A stretch of DNA of 64,000 bases, taken from positions 1 to 64,000 of the forward strand of contig JBMYVY010000012.1 of NCBI GenBank assembly GCA_049606855.1, read 5' to 3'. Position numbers and translations under genes: made by a program. The stretch comes from JBELHR01 sp049606855. Lineage in GTDB: Bacteria > Bacteroidota > Bacteroidia > Flavobacteriales > Flavobacteriaceae. Shown one piece after another: positions 25,799 through 34,970 of the stretch. How positions within the stretch are numbered: the stretch's first letter is position 1; each line of letters begins with the position of its first letter. The notes under the pieces are model-generated. The model searched no databases, was not told where the DNA came from, and saw only the letters and a list, made by a program, of their open reading frames with translations.

Positions 25799-26647
25799 TT
25801 AGTTTCGGATTATCACACGATTACCTCCACGTCCTTGACCGCGTCCATATCGATCCCTCATCTCCTCCATTTTCTCAGATAAAAGTTTATCAAACTCCGC
25901 TTGAGTCAAAACCTTTCCTTTACTAGGTTCTTTAATTTTGATCTCATCAGATGGATTCAAAACTATCTTTGTACAAAGCATCGTAGTTTCACCTTGACTC
26001 ACTTCCAAAATCAACCCAGGTAATCCCCAATAATCTGCTGGTCCATTTGACACCGGGATATCTAGGGTATACCAAGCTGTAATGAACTCTACCTCTGGTG
26101 TTTCTGGTTCTTTCGTAGCGGTCGAGTCCGACGATTGTGGTGGCCTTCTTCCCCACCGAACCTGAGGACTATTTTCTTTAGTTACTGCTGCAATAGCCTT
26201 GAACACAAGGTACTTTCCAATCATTCTTGACTCCGATGTCATTTGCCAATTATAAGCAACAAGACTGTCTTTTATCAAAAATTTCTTTCCTGTAATCTCA
26301 CGTTCTTTTGCGAATTGCTTTTCCTTTAAATTTTTATAGTTTACTCCTTCGCCACCTCCAAACATACGCATATTACCTCCGCCTTGTCCGGGAACCTCAG
26401 CTTGAGCCTGCACTTTAAATTCACTTTCTGTGGTGGAGAAATCCAATTCATAAATACGCTCAAGTCTTGATTTTAAACGCTCTTTAATTCTTGCCTTTTG
26501 ATCTGGACTCATATCAGCAGGCAAGCGACTCATATCAAATTTAGTTTTGGATTGATATACTGCCTTACCTTGAAATTCCTGAGAATAATTCATCGTAATT
26601 ACCCCAAATAGCATTACAAATAGGCCTATTAACTGTTTTGTTTTCAT
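25799..26647 (-). CDS. GLPGLI family protein (paralogue 1)
   Basis: 282-aa secreted protein of unknown function. Signal peptide MKTKQLIGLFVMLFGVITMNYSQ. The diagnostic GLPGLI motif is in ADYWGLPGLILEVSQG near residue 217. Other family features: YELDFSTTESEF, KEREITGKKFLIKDSL and AWYTLDIPVSNGP. The C-terminus is Gly/Arg-rich (YGRGQGRGGNR). Placed between a second GLPGLI gene and the outer-membrane barrel gene, it may work with that barrel at the cell surface; this is inference from co-occurrence. Confidence 0.9.
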   Translation of the reverse strand: MKTKQLIGLFVMLFGVITMNYSQEFQGKAVYQSKTKFDMSRLPADMSPDQKARIKERLKSRLERIYELDFSTTESEFKVQAQAEVPGQGGGNMRMFGGGEGVNYKNLKEKQFAKEREITGKKFLIKDSLVAYNWQMTSESRMIGKYLVFKAIAAVTKENSPQVRWGRRPPQSSDSTATKEPETPEVEFITAWYTLDIPVSNGPADYWGLPGLILEVSQGETTMLCTKIVLNPSDEIKIKEPSKGKVLTQAEFDKLLSEKMEEMRDRYGRGQGRGGNRVIIRN

Positions 26648-26704
26648 GTGTAAAGAATAGTTTGTTAATGCTAAGACCCCATCTTTAAGAAAAGGTTTAA
26701 GGGT

Positions 26705-27487
26705 TTAGTCCTTTTTTTTTGAGAATTTTTCACCCAAGTCATCGTGCCACTTTTTTAATACGACCTGAAAGTCGTCATGATTGATCACTTGACCATCATC
26801 CTCTAAGTGTGAGATCTTAAAATCTTTTGGGTTTTCGGTAATTTCTATAAGCTCGTAAAAAGTATTTCCAGCATCAGCCTCCAAAATCAATCCAGGCAAG
26901 CCCCAATATAAATCAGGACCATTGGATATTGGAATTTCTTCGGTATACCAAACATTGACTTCTCCTTGATGCGGGCCATTTTTCTTGTCTAAACCATGCC
27001 TGAAATTTGCGATAGAATTATTATCAGAATTCGTAGGAAATTTAGCTAATTTACAGGTGTACCCCTTTATTGTTTTAGTTGAGTCAACCAATTCCCAAGC
27101 ATAAGGTTGGAATTTATCTTTTATGGTATAAACATCGCCAGATAAGGTTGGCTGTTGGACAAAAGTACTATCAGGTAAATTTTTATAAATATCCCCTCCA
27201 TTATTCTTTCCAATAATCAAATTAACTCCCATATCAACAATACTCAAACCATTCCCGTCTTTTTGGGCTTTATAATATGATTCCTCCGAATTCATCCTTA
27301 ACACGTAGGTATGATTTACCTTACGTCGAAATTCCTTTTCTATAATATTGATTTGCTTATCAGACATATTAGTCTGAGTGTGAAGATCCACTGTTAAATG
27401 GCTTGTCGATCGAAATTTGAGCTCATAATTTTGAGCATAACTATTCATAAAGAAAAAAATCAAAACAAGTAAAATTACAGACCTCAT
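26705..27487 (-). CDS. GLPGLI family protein (paralogue 2)
   Basis: 260-aa secreted protein of unknown function with signal peptide MRSVILLVLIFFFMNSYAQ; I use the second ATG (27487), which begins the signal directly, rather than the ATG four codons upstream. GLPGLI motif in DLYWGLPGLILEAD. It shares with paralogue 1 the NVWYTEEIPISNGP block and the TYxIKDKFxPYAWEL region. The last residues are basic (KFSKKKD). It has 57 bases to the next GLPGLI gene, with a run of bases but no clear terminator. Confidence 0.88.
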   Translation of the reverse strand: MRSVILLVLIFFFMNSYAQNYELKFRSTSHLTVDLHTQTNMSDKQINIIEKEFRRKVNHTYVLRMNSEESYYKAQKDGNGLSIVDMGVNLIIGKNNGGDIYKNLPDSTFVQQPTLSGDVYTIKDKFQPYAWELVDSTKTIKGYTCKLAKFPTNSDNNSIANFRHGLDKKNGPHQGEVNVWYTEEIPISNGPDLYWGLPGLILEADAGNTFYELIEITENPKDFKISHLEDDGQVINHDDFQVVLKKWHDDLGEKFSKKKD

Positions 27488-27649
27488 AAACAAATGCATT
27501 TAGCATAAATTTACGAAAAAAGGGTTTTCAATAAATAAATATGGCTTTAATTCTTAAAATCAATGGATTTTATCAAAAGCGATCTCAAGGTAATTATATC
27601 CTAAAAAAATAGTTAATTTAGCGACTGGAATTAAAATTTATAGAAGGAT

Positions 27650-28264
27650 ATGCACGTAGCAATTGCAGGAAATATAGGAGCAGGTAAAACGACTTTAACA
27701 AAGCTTTTAGCGAAACATTATAAATGGGAACCTCATTTTGAAAGCGTTGAAGAAAATCCATACTTAGATGACTTTTACGGTGAAATGGAGCGATGGTCCT
27801 TTAATTTGCAAGTGTATTTCTTAAATAGCAGATTCAGACAAGTTCTGGAATTTCATGAAAGTGGAAAAAACATTATTCAGGACCGCACAATTTATGAAGA
27901 TGCTCATATTTTCGCACCCAATCTCCATGCTATGGGCTTGATGACCAATCGTGATTATTCCAATTATGAATCTCTTTTTGAATTAATGGAGCGATTAGTA
28001 ACTCCCCCGGATTTATTAATCTATCTACGTGCTGACATTCAAACCTTAGTTGGCCAAATTCACAAACGAGGCAGAGATTATGAAAACAGCATCAGTATAG
28101 ATTATTTAAGCAGACTAAACGAACGATATGAGGCTTGGATTTCAAAATACTCAAAAGGTAAATTATTGATTATCGATGTTAATAATTTAGACTTTGTATC
28201 AAATCCTGAAGACCTAGGGTCGATTATAGATAAAATTGACGCTCAAATAAACGGTTTGTTTTAA
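27650..28264 (+). CDS. Deoxynucleoside kinase
   Basis: Salvage kinase of the dCK/dGK/TK2-like family, 204 aa, phosphorylating deoxynucleosides with ATP. P-loop GNIGAGKT (residues 7-14), EENPYL after the first helix, QDRTIYED (DRS/T-type motif for the substrate 5'-OH), and the lid RGRDYENSISIDYL. Base preference cannot be read from sequence. A second, divergent kinase of the same family is fused to FolK at 41968-43092, so the cell has at least two. Confidence 0.9.
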   Translation: MHVAIAGNIGAGKTTLTKLLAKHYKWEPHFESVEENPYLDDFYGEMERWSFNLQVYFLNSRFRQVLEFHESGKNIIQDRTIYEDAHIFAPNLHAMGLMTNRDYSNYESLFELMERLVTPPDLLIYLRADIQTLVGQIHKRGRDYENSISIDYLSRLNERYEAWISKYSKGKLLIIDVNNLDFVSNPEDLGSIIDKIDAQINGLF

Positions 28265-28270
28265 AAAAAG

Positions 28271-28307
28271 AAAACCTCCAAAAGCATTAGCCTTTGGAGG
28301 TTTTTTT
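28271..28307. terminator. Bidirectional intrinsic terminator
   Basis: Stem AAAACCTCCAAAG / CTTTGGAGGTTTT with an 8-nt loop and a T-run, between the convergent kinase and pyrophosphatase genes. Confidence 0.9.
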
Positions 28308-28308
28308 A

Positions 28309-30591
28309 TTATTCTAGATGCCTTTCATCATCCTTTAACACTAAAGTGCTATTATCTTCAGTACTTTTTTTGACTTCAATTTTTTGTTCAACTGGCTCTT
28401 TTGTTGCGTGATCCGAATCATGTCCTCCACCGATTATTGGTGCAATCACAAGACCTATTAAACAAGTAAGTTTAATTAGGATATTCATAGAAGGTCCTGA
28501 TGTATCTTTAAATGGATCTCCAACAGTATCTCCAGTTACAGAGGCTTTATGTGCATCTGATCCCTTAAAAGTCATTTCTCCGTTAATCTCAACTCCAGCT
28601 TCAAAGGACTTTTTTGCATTGTCCCAAGCTCCTCCGGCATTGTTTTGGAAAATTGCCCAAATCACTCCACTTACAGTTACTCCAGCCATATATCCACCAA
28701 GCATCTCAGCGATCAATAAGCTTTCCTTACCCAATAACATTGGAATAAACACAATCAATAAAGGTGTAGCAATGGTAAGAATTCCTGGCATTAACATTTC
28801 TTTCAAAGCTGCAGTGGTAGAAATCTCAACACATTTATCGTATTCAGGTTTCCCTTTCCCTTCTAAAATTCCCGGAATATCTCTGAACTGACGTCTTACC
28901 TCGTGAACCATTTCCATGGCCGCCTTTCCAACAGAGTTCATTGCCAATGCTGAGAAAACAACTGGAATCATGGCCCCAATAAATAACATTGCAAGCACTG
29001 GTGCCTTAAAAATATTGATTCCTTCAATTCCTGTAAATGTTACATATGCTGCAAACAAAGCAAGAGCTGTTAAAGCTGCAGAAGCAATTGCAAAACCTTT
29101 TCCAGTGGCTGCAGTGGTATTTCCTACAGAGTCTAAAACATCTGTACGTTCACGCACCTCTTTTGGCAATTCGCTCATTTCAGCAATACCACCAGCATTA
29201 TCTGCAATCGGCCCAAAAGCATCAATTGCCAATTGCATCGCCGTAGTAGCCATCATTGCAGATGCTGCCAAAGCCGTTCCATAGAACCCAGCAAATTCAT
29301 AGGAGACCCAAATTGCAATAGCAAATAAGATAACCGATGAGAAGGTAGATATCATTCCAGTAGCTAAACCAGCAATAATATTTGTGGCAGCTCCTGTTGA
29401 AGATTTATGCACAATTTGAAGAATAGGTTTTTTACCCAATCCTGTATAATATTCTGTAAAAAAGGAGATAAGCCCTCCAACAATTAGACCAACTAGCGAT
29501 GCATAAAACACATCCATTGAACTCACTGTTAATGTACCTTCTCCAAAAAATTCCATTTGCATAGTTTCTGGTAGCATCCATTGGATAAGAAAAAAGTTCA
29601 ATATTGCTACAATCACGATTGACGCCCAGTTTCCAATATTCAAAGCCATCTGAACTTGCGGCTCCTTTGCATCCTTCGATTTTACTTTGACAAACCAAGT
29701 CCCGATAATAGAAATCACAACACCAAATCCAGCAATTACTATTGGAAGCAAAATGGGTCCTATTCCTCCAAAAATATCATCGATACTTCCACCATTATCA
29801 CGGATTATATAATTACCCAACACCATTGCAGCCAAAACTGTAGCCACATAAGAACCAAATAAATCAGCTCCCATACCTGCCACATCTCCTACATTATCTC
29901 CTACATTATCGGCGATTGTTGCTGGGTTTCTAGGATCATCTTCTGGAATTCCAGCTTCAACTTTACCAACTAAATCGGCACCAACGTCTGCGGCTTTTGT
30001 ATAAATACCTCCACCTACACGAGCGAATAAGGCAATTGACTCAGCTCCTAATGAGAAACCTGCAAGAGTTTCTAATACTACAGTCATATCATCAAAATTT
30101 GTCCAAGTTCCTCCCATGAATTTATGAAAGAAAATAATGAAGAACCCTGTTAATCCAAGAACTGCCATTCCAGCGACACCAAGCCCCATTACTGTTCCTC
30201 CGCCGAAAGATACATCCATTGCCTTTCTTATATCAGTACGAGCTGCTTGAGTCGTTCTAACATTGGCTTTGGTTGCTATTTTCATACCAATATTTCCCGC
30301 AAAAGCTGAAAATACTGCACCGAAAATAAAAGCAACAACGATTAAATAGTCTGTAGTAGGAACGAGGTAAGCAATTCCTGCCAAGGCCAAAGAGGCGATG
30401 ATCACGAAATAAGTTAACAAGCGATATTCTGCATGTAAAAAAGCTAATGCCCCTTCATAAATGTAATCTGAAATTTCTTTCATTTTACCGTCTCCCGCGT
30501 CTTGTTTAAGCACCCAAGCGCGTTTTATTACCATGTAAATTAAGCCCACAATTGCAAGCACTACTGGTAACCATAACATAGTTGATTCCAT
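28309..30591 (-). CDS. hppA: Membrane-bound ion-translocating pyrophosphatase (K+-dependent type)
   Basis: Integral membrane pump of 760 aa (about 16 helices) that couples pyrophosphate hydrolysis to H+ and/or Na+ export. Substrate loop: GGGIYTKAADVGADLVGKVEAGIPEDDPRNPATIADNVGDNVGD signature region near residue 195-240. The subtype position reads GNTTAATGKGF: alanine where K+-independent enzymes have lysine, so it should need K+. Whether it moves H+ or Na+ I cannot tell. The C-terminus is a charged cytoplasmic tail (KIEVKKSTEDNS). Near a soluble pyrophosphatase gene on the same strand, so both PPi-consuming routes are encoded together. Confidence 0.95.
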   Translation of the reverse strand: MESTMLWLPVVLAIVGLIYMVIKRAWVLKQDAGDGKMKEISDYIYEGALAFLHAEYRLLTYFVIIASLALAGIAYLVPTTDYLIVVAFIFGAVFSAFAGNIGMKIATKANVRTTQAARTDIRKAMDVSFGGGTVMGLGVAGMAVLGLTGFFIIFFHKFMGGTWTNFDDMTVVLETLAGFSLGAESIALFARVGGGIYTKAADVGADLVGKVEAGIPEDDPRNPATIADNVGDNVGDVAGMGADLFGSYVATVLAAMVLGNYIIRDNGGSIDDIFGGIGPILLPIVIAGFGVVISIIGTWFVKVKSKDAKEPQVQMALNIGNWASIVIVAILNFFLIQWMLPETMQMEFFGEGTLTVSSMDVFYASLVGLIVGGLISFFTEYYTGLGKKPILQIVHKSSTGAATNIIAGLATGMISTFSSVILFAIAIWVSYEFAGFYGTALAASAMMATTAMQLAIDAFGPIADNAGGIAEMSELPKEVRERTDVLDSVGNTTAATGKGFAIASAALTALALFAAYVTFTGIEGINIFKAPVLAMLFIGAMIPVVFSALAMNSVGKAAMEMVHEVRRQFRDIPGILEGKGKPEYDKCVEISTTAALKEMLMPGILTIATPLLIVFIPMLLGKESLLIAEMLGGYMAGVTVSGVIWAIFQNNAGGAWDNAKKSFEAGVEINGEMTFKGSDAHKASVTGDTVGDPFKDTSGPSMNILIKLTCLIGLVIAPIIGGGHDSDHATKEPVEQKIEVKKSTEDNSTLVLKDDERHLE

Positions 30592-30647
30592 ATTTGTTTT
30601 TTCGTTTTTAGTTAAATGCTTTTAAAGCTATGAAAAAATGAGGAGTA

Positions 30648-30682
30648 AAAAAAAATGGGGACCCGATTGGAACCCCATTTTT
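30648..30682 (-). terminator. Intrinsic terminator of ppa
   Basis: Minus-strand stem AAAAATGGGG / CCCCATTTTT, ~12-nt loop, followed by further T. It separates ppa from hppA. Confidence 0.87.
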
Positions 30683-30701
30683 AAACAATTAAATGCTTTA
30701 T

Positions 30702-31229
30702 TTAGATTTTAAAATCTCCTTTAGCTTTATGCTCGCTATTGTCATAGCGCTCTTTACACTTAATGTAAATTTGTTTTGCTTCTTCTGCATCACCCCATCC
30801 ACCTACATCTACTTTCTTTTCTTCTAAATCTTTATAGACTTGAAAAAAGTGCTCAATCTCCATAATAATATGAGGATTTACATCACCAAGATCGTTTAGT
30901 TTATTCCAAATAGGATCTGAAACCGGTACACAAATCAATTTTTCATCTGGTCCCTTTTCATCAGCCATATGGAAGACTCCGATTGGCTTAACCTCCATCA
31001 CACACTTAGGAAATGTTGGCTGAGTACCCAAAACTAAAACGTCTAATGGATCTTTATCCAATGCTAAAGTCTCGGGGATGAAACCGTAATCTGCCGGATA
31101 CATCATTGATGAAAACAGCATACGGTCGAAACGTATGGTTTGCAAATCAAAATCGTACTCGTATTTATTTCTACTTCCTTTTGGAATTTCGACTAAGACG
31201 TCGAAAGTTTTTACATCTGATGAACTCAT
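30702..31229 (-). CDS. ppa: Inorganic pyrophosphatase (soluble, family I)
   Basis: Cytosolic Mg-dependent enzyme that hydrolyses pyrophosphate from biosynthetic reactions. The ATG at 31229 gives 175 aa (E. coli 176); the further-upstream ATG at 31262 falls inside the promoter -7 box and is rejected. Motifs: VEIPKGSRNKYEYD, the metal-binding block YPADYGFIPETLALDKDPLDVLVL and later GDVNPHIIMEIEHFFQVYKDLEEKKVDVGGWGDAEEA. Own promoter and terminator. Confidence 0.96.
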   Translation of the reverse strand: MSSSDVKTFDVLVEIPKGSRNKYEYDFDLQTIRFDRMLFSSMMYPADYGFIPETLALDKDPLDVLVLGTQPTFPKCVMEVKPIGVFHMADEKGPDEKLICVPVSDPIWNKLNDLGDVNPHIIMEIEHFFQVYKDLEEKKVDVGGWGDAEEAKQIYIKCKERYDNSEHKAKGDFKI

Positions 31230-31259
31230 AATTTTTCTGTGCCTTTTAATTTTAGGCTG

Positions 31260-31291
31260 CAAAAATACGAATTAAATGGGTTTTAAGCCAA
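31260..31291 (-). promoter_or_regulatory. Promoter of ppa
   Basis: TTG (31289-31291) - 21 nt - TATTTTTG (31260-31267), minus strand; -7 box 30 nt from the chosen ATG. Decides the ppa start. Confidence 0.78.
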
Positions 31292-31306
31292 AACCTCGAT
31301 TCTTTT

Positions 31307-33775
31307 TTAAAAGTGAAAATCTACTTCAGCTTGAACTCCAAAATTATTTGACCCTGGAGTATTAATATATGAGCCTCTCCAAATAAAATCTACCCTGAAC
31401 ATTTTAAATATATTATCCAAGCCGACAAAATATTCGTAATAGATATCATCAGGTGCTTTGTAAATAATATTAGACCTATTGATATCAATATTATCTTGAG
31501 AAATTGTTCCATAAATGGATTTGATTCCAATAACCTCTCTCCACTTCAACTCTTTTACTAATGGAATCTTAGAAAGAATTCTCCCATTAAAATTGTGTTC
31601 TGCTTTTAGGCTAACATAAGAATCTGTAACAAATTCGTAATAATTAACCAATCCGAAAGTATTGTCAATAATGACAAAAGATTGGTTACCTGGGACTACA
31701 TTTAAAAGTGCCAAGGGCACAGTTCCATATATCTTCCCAGCCTCTACTGTTGTAAACAACCTCCCAAGCCCTCCAATATTAAAGGGTTGTCGATAATAAA
31801 ATTGTAGTTTTTTGTAATCAAAATCACTTCGATTGACATTTTTATACCCTTGTGCGTAGCTCATAAAAATGGTGGGGTAATCATTGTCATCCACATCGAT
31901 GCGCTCAACACCACTTCCAATAGTTTTTCTTCCAGGAGTGATTTGAACACCAAAATCCCATTCTGACTGTCTAGTTCGGCTTTGAACTACTCCATTTTCA
32001 TCGACATAATCAAGATTAAAAGTAGAAGATGCAGATTTCAAATCCTTAAAGGTTCCTCCGACTCTAAACAACAGGTTCTTTTTGGGCTCTAAAGAGACAT
32101 TTGCCGTGGTCATTTTTACCTGAGTCAGCTTTCCAGAATCACCAATCGAGAAAAACGCAGCAGACAGTACATTATTACCGAGTACTTCATTTGAGGTTGT
32201 TAAACTCGTTCCAGTTTGTTGAACATCTCTCGTGTTCCCAAGAGAAAGAATTAATCGCCTTCTTTTACTCATCAACCACTTACCTGAGACGGCGTATTTA
32301 AATTTATTATCCTTGGTCCCATAGGCAGTATACGCTTGAATTCTCCAGGTGTCATTTGGACCAAAATAAGTCCTACCTCCTGCTCTAATTCTAAGCCCCT
32401 CAACATCATTTCTTCCGAAACTTGCAGAGAGCGGACCATAATCAAAGCCAGGGAATTCAATATAATCTGATGCTGCTACAGAAGCCATTCCATACATTCT
32501 TTTAAATCGTTTCACCTTGGACAAAGTGTCTAGCATTTGATATATTCCTGACTCTTGCTTATTGAGTTCTTCTAAGCGATTTAGATTCCAATAGATATCG
32601 TCTTTGTTGTAAATCTCATTGGCATAAGGATCCTTTACCTGTTTGTAAAATTTATCCGGTCTAGAAGTTTCAAAATCATAGTTCCCATAAACTGTTGTTC
32701 TTTTTCCATAAACCCCTTTTGACTTCTCTTTATTGTTCAATGCAAAATCCGAAGTAATATGGTCTTTTTTTAATAATACTACTGAATCATTTAAAGCCTC
32801 ATAACTTTGAGCGAGGTACAAATCTTTCACCCAATTTATATTGGCTGATTTACTCGCAGTCATTTCAATTTCCTTAATTGTAAAAGTGGTATCAGTCACC
32901 CAAAAGTCTCCTTTAAAGGTAAGCTCTCCCTTTCTTCGGGGATAATAAACAATATTATAGCACCACTTATTATCGATGTAGGCCGAATCAGCCAAAGCAT
33001 AATTATAGGTAAGCAAGCCTGTTTTTGCTACAGGACTTACAAAGGCTTTGTCAAAAAGTTTAATATAGGGAGCCTGAACGTCGTAGTCGACATAGAGATC
33101 TTTCACAAAAGCAATAATATATTGATTGGAATCAAAACCAGAATTCCTGTTGGCTTCCAAATCCTCCTTATAAAGGTTGTCTTTCCCGTATATCTTATAA
33201 ATCGCCTCATTGATAAAAACGGGCAGGTAAGTTTTTCCGGAAATTGCGGAGGTATCCATTTGCTCAAAAATGAACTCCATATTTTTGAACACCTTACTCT
33301 TAACAACCGAACTATCTATATTATTGAGATCAAATTCAATCTTTTCATATTTATCGAAGCTGTATTCTTTGTAAACTTTGAGACCATTTTTCCTTTTATT
33401 TTCCCAAACTTTTCTCAAAAGCTCCACCGCAGGATTTCCTTTATTTTTCCTTCTACCAGAATAAATCTGAACCTCTTCTAAATTATTAGTCAGTTCTCTG
33501 AGAACGATACGCAAATTTGTTTGATGATCTTGCACCAAAACCTCTTCGGTTTCGTATCCAACAAAAGAAACTTGAATTAATTTCAAGGACTGATCTGCTT
33601 CCAAATAAAAAACCCCCTCTTCATTTGAAACCGTTCCATTAGACGTCCCTTGAAATAAAACACTTGCATAAGGAATAGGTGCGCCTTGCTGATCGACAAT
33701 TTTGCCGCCAATTCTGGTTTGAGCCACACTTGTAAGTGAAAAACAAAAAAAGATGAATATTAAAATTCGGGGCAT
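31307..33775 (-). CDS. DUF5686 / carboxypeptidase-regulatory-like outer-membrane protein
   Basis: 822 aa. Signal peptide MPRILIFIFFCFSLTSVAQ, then a CarboxypepD_reg-like domain (residues ~20-105, TRIGGKIVDQQGAPIPYASVLFQG) and a long DUF5686 region ending in a predicted outer-membrane barrel (many aromatic strands; terminal GVQAEVDFHF). Function unknown; such proteins are frequent in Bacteroidota. The start at 33775 abuts the U-run of an intrinsic terminator, so transcription either reads through from pdhB or starts at a site I cannot see. An alternative ATG at 33799 lies inside the terminator stem and is rejected. Confidence 0.87.
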   Translation of the reverse strand: MPRILIFIFFCFSLTSVAQTRIGGKIVDQQGAPIPYASVLFQGTSNGTVSNEEGVFYLEADQSLKLIQVSFVGYETEEVLVQDHQTNLRIVLRELTNNLEEVQIYSGRRKNKGNPAVELLRKVWENKRKNGLKVYKEYSFDKYEKIEFDLNNIDSSVVKSKVFKNMEFIFEQMDTSAISGKTYLPVFINEAIYKIYGKDNLYKEDLEANRNSGFDSNQYIIAFVKDLYVDYDVQAPYIKLFDKAFVSPVAKTGLLTYNYALADSAYIDNKWCYNIVYYPRRKGELTFKGDFWVTDTTFTIKEIEMTASKSANINWVKDLYLAQSYEALNDSVVLLKKDHITSDFALNNKEKSKGVYGKRTTVYGNYDFETSRPDKFYKQVKDPYANEIYNKDDIYWNLNRLEELNKQESGIYQMLDTLSKVKRFKRMYGMASVAASDYIEFPGFDYGPLSASFGRNDVEGLRIRAGGRTYFGPNDTWRIQAYTAYGTKDNKFKYAVSGKWLMSKRRRLILSLGNTRDVQQTGTSLTTSNEVLGNNVLSAAFFSIGDSGKLTQVKMTTANVSLEPKKNLLFRVGGTFKDLKSASSTFNLDYVDENGVVQSRTRQSEWDFGVQITPGRKTIGSGVERIDVDDNDYPTIFMSYAQGYKNVNRSDFDYKKLQFYYRQPFNIGGLGRLFTTVEAGKIYGTVPLALLNVVPGNQSFVIIDNTFGLVNYYEFVTDSYVSLKAEHNFNGRILSKIPLVKELKWREVIGIKSIYGTISQDNIDINRSNIIYKAPDDIYYEYFVGLDNIFKMFRVDFIWRGSYINTPGSNNFGVQAEVDFHF

Positions 33776-33810
33776 AAAAAAATTCCTTTCTTCTTGCAAA
33801 GAAAGGAATT
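33776..33810 (-). terminator. Intrinsic terminator / attenuator between pdhB and the DUF5686 gene
   Basis: Minus-strand perfect 12-bp stem AATTCCTTTCTT / AAGAAAGGAATT (loop TGCAAG), followed by five T and then at once the ATG of the DUF5686 gene. Confidence 0.82.
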
Positions 33811-33833
33811 TTATAAAAGCTTTAATAGCTATT

Positions 33834-34817
33834 TTATTTTTTAACGTACATAACTTCTTTTACCGCTTCAATTACGTCATCAGCATTTGGCAACCACTCT
33901 TCAAATAATACTGGAGAGTAAGGTGCAGGAGTATCTGCAGTATTAATTCTCTTTATTGGTGCATCTAAATGATCAAATGCTTCGTCTTGAACACGGTACG
34001 TAATCTCAGTAGAAACTGAACCAAATGGCCAAGCTTCTTCCAAAATAACCAAACGGTTTGTTTTCTTTACCGATTCAATAATCGCATTAATATCCAAAGG
34101 TCTTACAGTTCTCAAATCGATAACTTCAACTGAAATACCTTCTTTTTCAAGAGCATCAGCGGCTTTGTAAGCTTCCTTTATAATTTTACCAAAGGAAACC
34201 ACAGTTACATCCGTACCTGCTCTTTTAATATCTGCTACTCCAATCGGCAACACATATTCACCCTCTGGAACTTCTCCTTTATCACCATACATTTGCTCAG
34301 ACTCCATAAAAATAACAGGGTCATTATCACGAATCGCAGCCTTTAAAAGTCCTTTTGCGTCATATGGATTAGATGGCACAATAACTTTTAACCCAGGAAT
34401 ATTTGCAAACCAGTTTTCAAAAGCTTGAGAGTGAGTTGCAGCTAATTGACCTGCTGAAGCAGTCGGCCCTCTAAAAACAATTGGACAGTTAAACTGACCT
34501 CCAGACATTTGTCTAATTTTCGCAGCATTGTTTACAATCTGATCAATCCCTACTAATGAGAAATTAAACGTCATGTATTCAACAATTGGACGGTTTCCAT
34601 TCATCGCAGATCCAACTGCAATTCCTCCAAACCCTAATTCAGCAATCGGAGCATCTATTACGCGCTTTTCACCAAATTCATCCAGCATTCCTTTAGAGGC
34701 TTTATAGGCACCATTATATTCAGCAACCTCCTCACCGATTAGATAAACACTTTCATCGTGACGCATCTCCTCGGACATCGCTTCACAAATAGCTTCTCTG
34801 AACTGTATTGTTTTCAT
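33834..34817 (-). CDS. pdhB: Pyruvate dehydrogenase E1 component, beta subunit
   Basis: Thiamine-diphosphate-dependent decarboxylase subunit of the pyruvate dehydrogenase complex, 327 aa. Motifs: REAICEAMSEEMRHDESVYLIGEEVAEYNGAYKASKGM, PIAELGFGGIAVGSAMNG, RGPTASAGQLAATHSQAFENWFANIPGLKVIVPSNPYDAKGLLKAAIRD, and the C-terminal transketolase domain with VIDLRTVRPLD and EEAWPFGS. The alpha subunit is not adjacent, so the two E1 genes are separated. A TATTTTTG box lies upstream of the start, without a good -33 element. Confidence 0.93.
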   Translation of the reverse strand: MKTIQFREAICEAMSEEMRHDESVYLIGEEVAEYNGAYKASKGMLDEFGEKRVIDAPIAELGFGGIAVGSAMNGNRPIVEYMTFNFSLVGIDQIVNNAAKIRQMSGGQFNCPIVFRGPTASAGQLAATHSQAFENWFANIPGLKVIVPSNPYDAKGLLKAAIRDNDPVIFMESEQMYGDKGEVPEGEYVLPIGVADIKRAGTDVTVVSFGKIIKEAYKAADALEKEGISVEVIDLRTVRPLDINAIIESVKKTNRLVILEEAWPFGSVSTEITYRVQDEAFDHLDAPIKRINTADTPAPYSPVLFEEWLPNADDVIEAVKEVMYVKK

Positions 34818-34890
34818 TTTTAAACTCTAATTTTGGAACACAAAAATAGAAAATAATAAGAGAATATGGATGCTATTTTTCTATAAAATT

Positions 34891-34908
34891 TATTATGCGT
34901 GCATAATA
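34891..34908. repeat. Perfect inverted repeat between pdhB and etfB (operator candidate)
   Basis: TATTATGC-GT-GCATAATA, 8-bp arms with a 2-bp spacer, in the 153-bp divergent promoter region of pdhB and etfBA. It has no T-run typical of a terminator, and its symmetry fits a dimeric regulator site. Function is inferred only. Confidence 0.45.
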
Positions 34909-34970
34909 TTTTATTTTTTTTTATTATATTCGTCACAGACAAAAACTAATAAACAAACATTATAACAAAT

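Noticed and set aside
28916..29284. 122-codon plus-strand ORF inside hppA
   Set aside because: Ala/Ile-rich mirror of the membrane helices of hppA; no independent start signals.
31230..31262. Upstream ATG for ppa
   Set aside because: It falls in the predicted -7 promoter box, so it would not be transcribed.
33122..33481. 119-codon plus-strand ORF inside the DUF5686 gene
   Set aside because: Antisense to a long coding frame with coherent domain structure; no promoter or motif.
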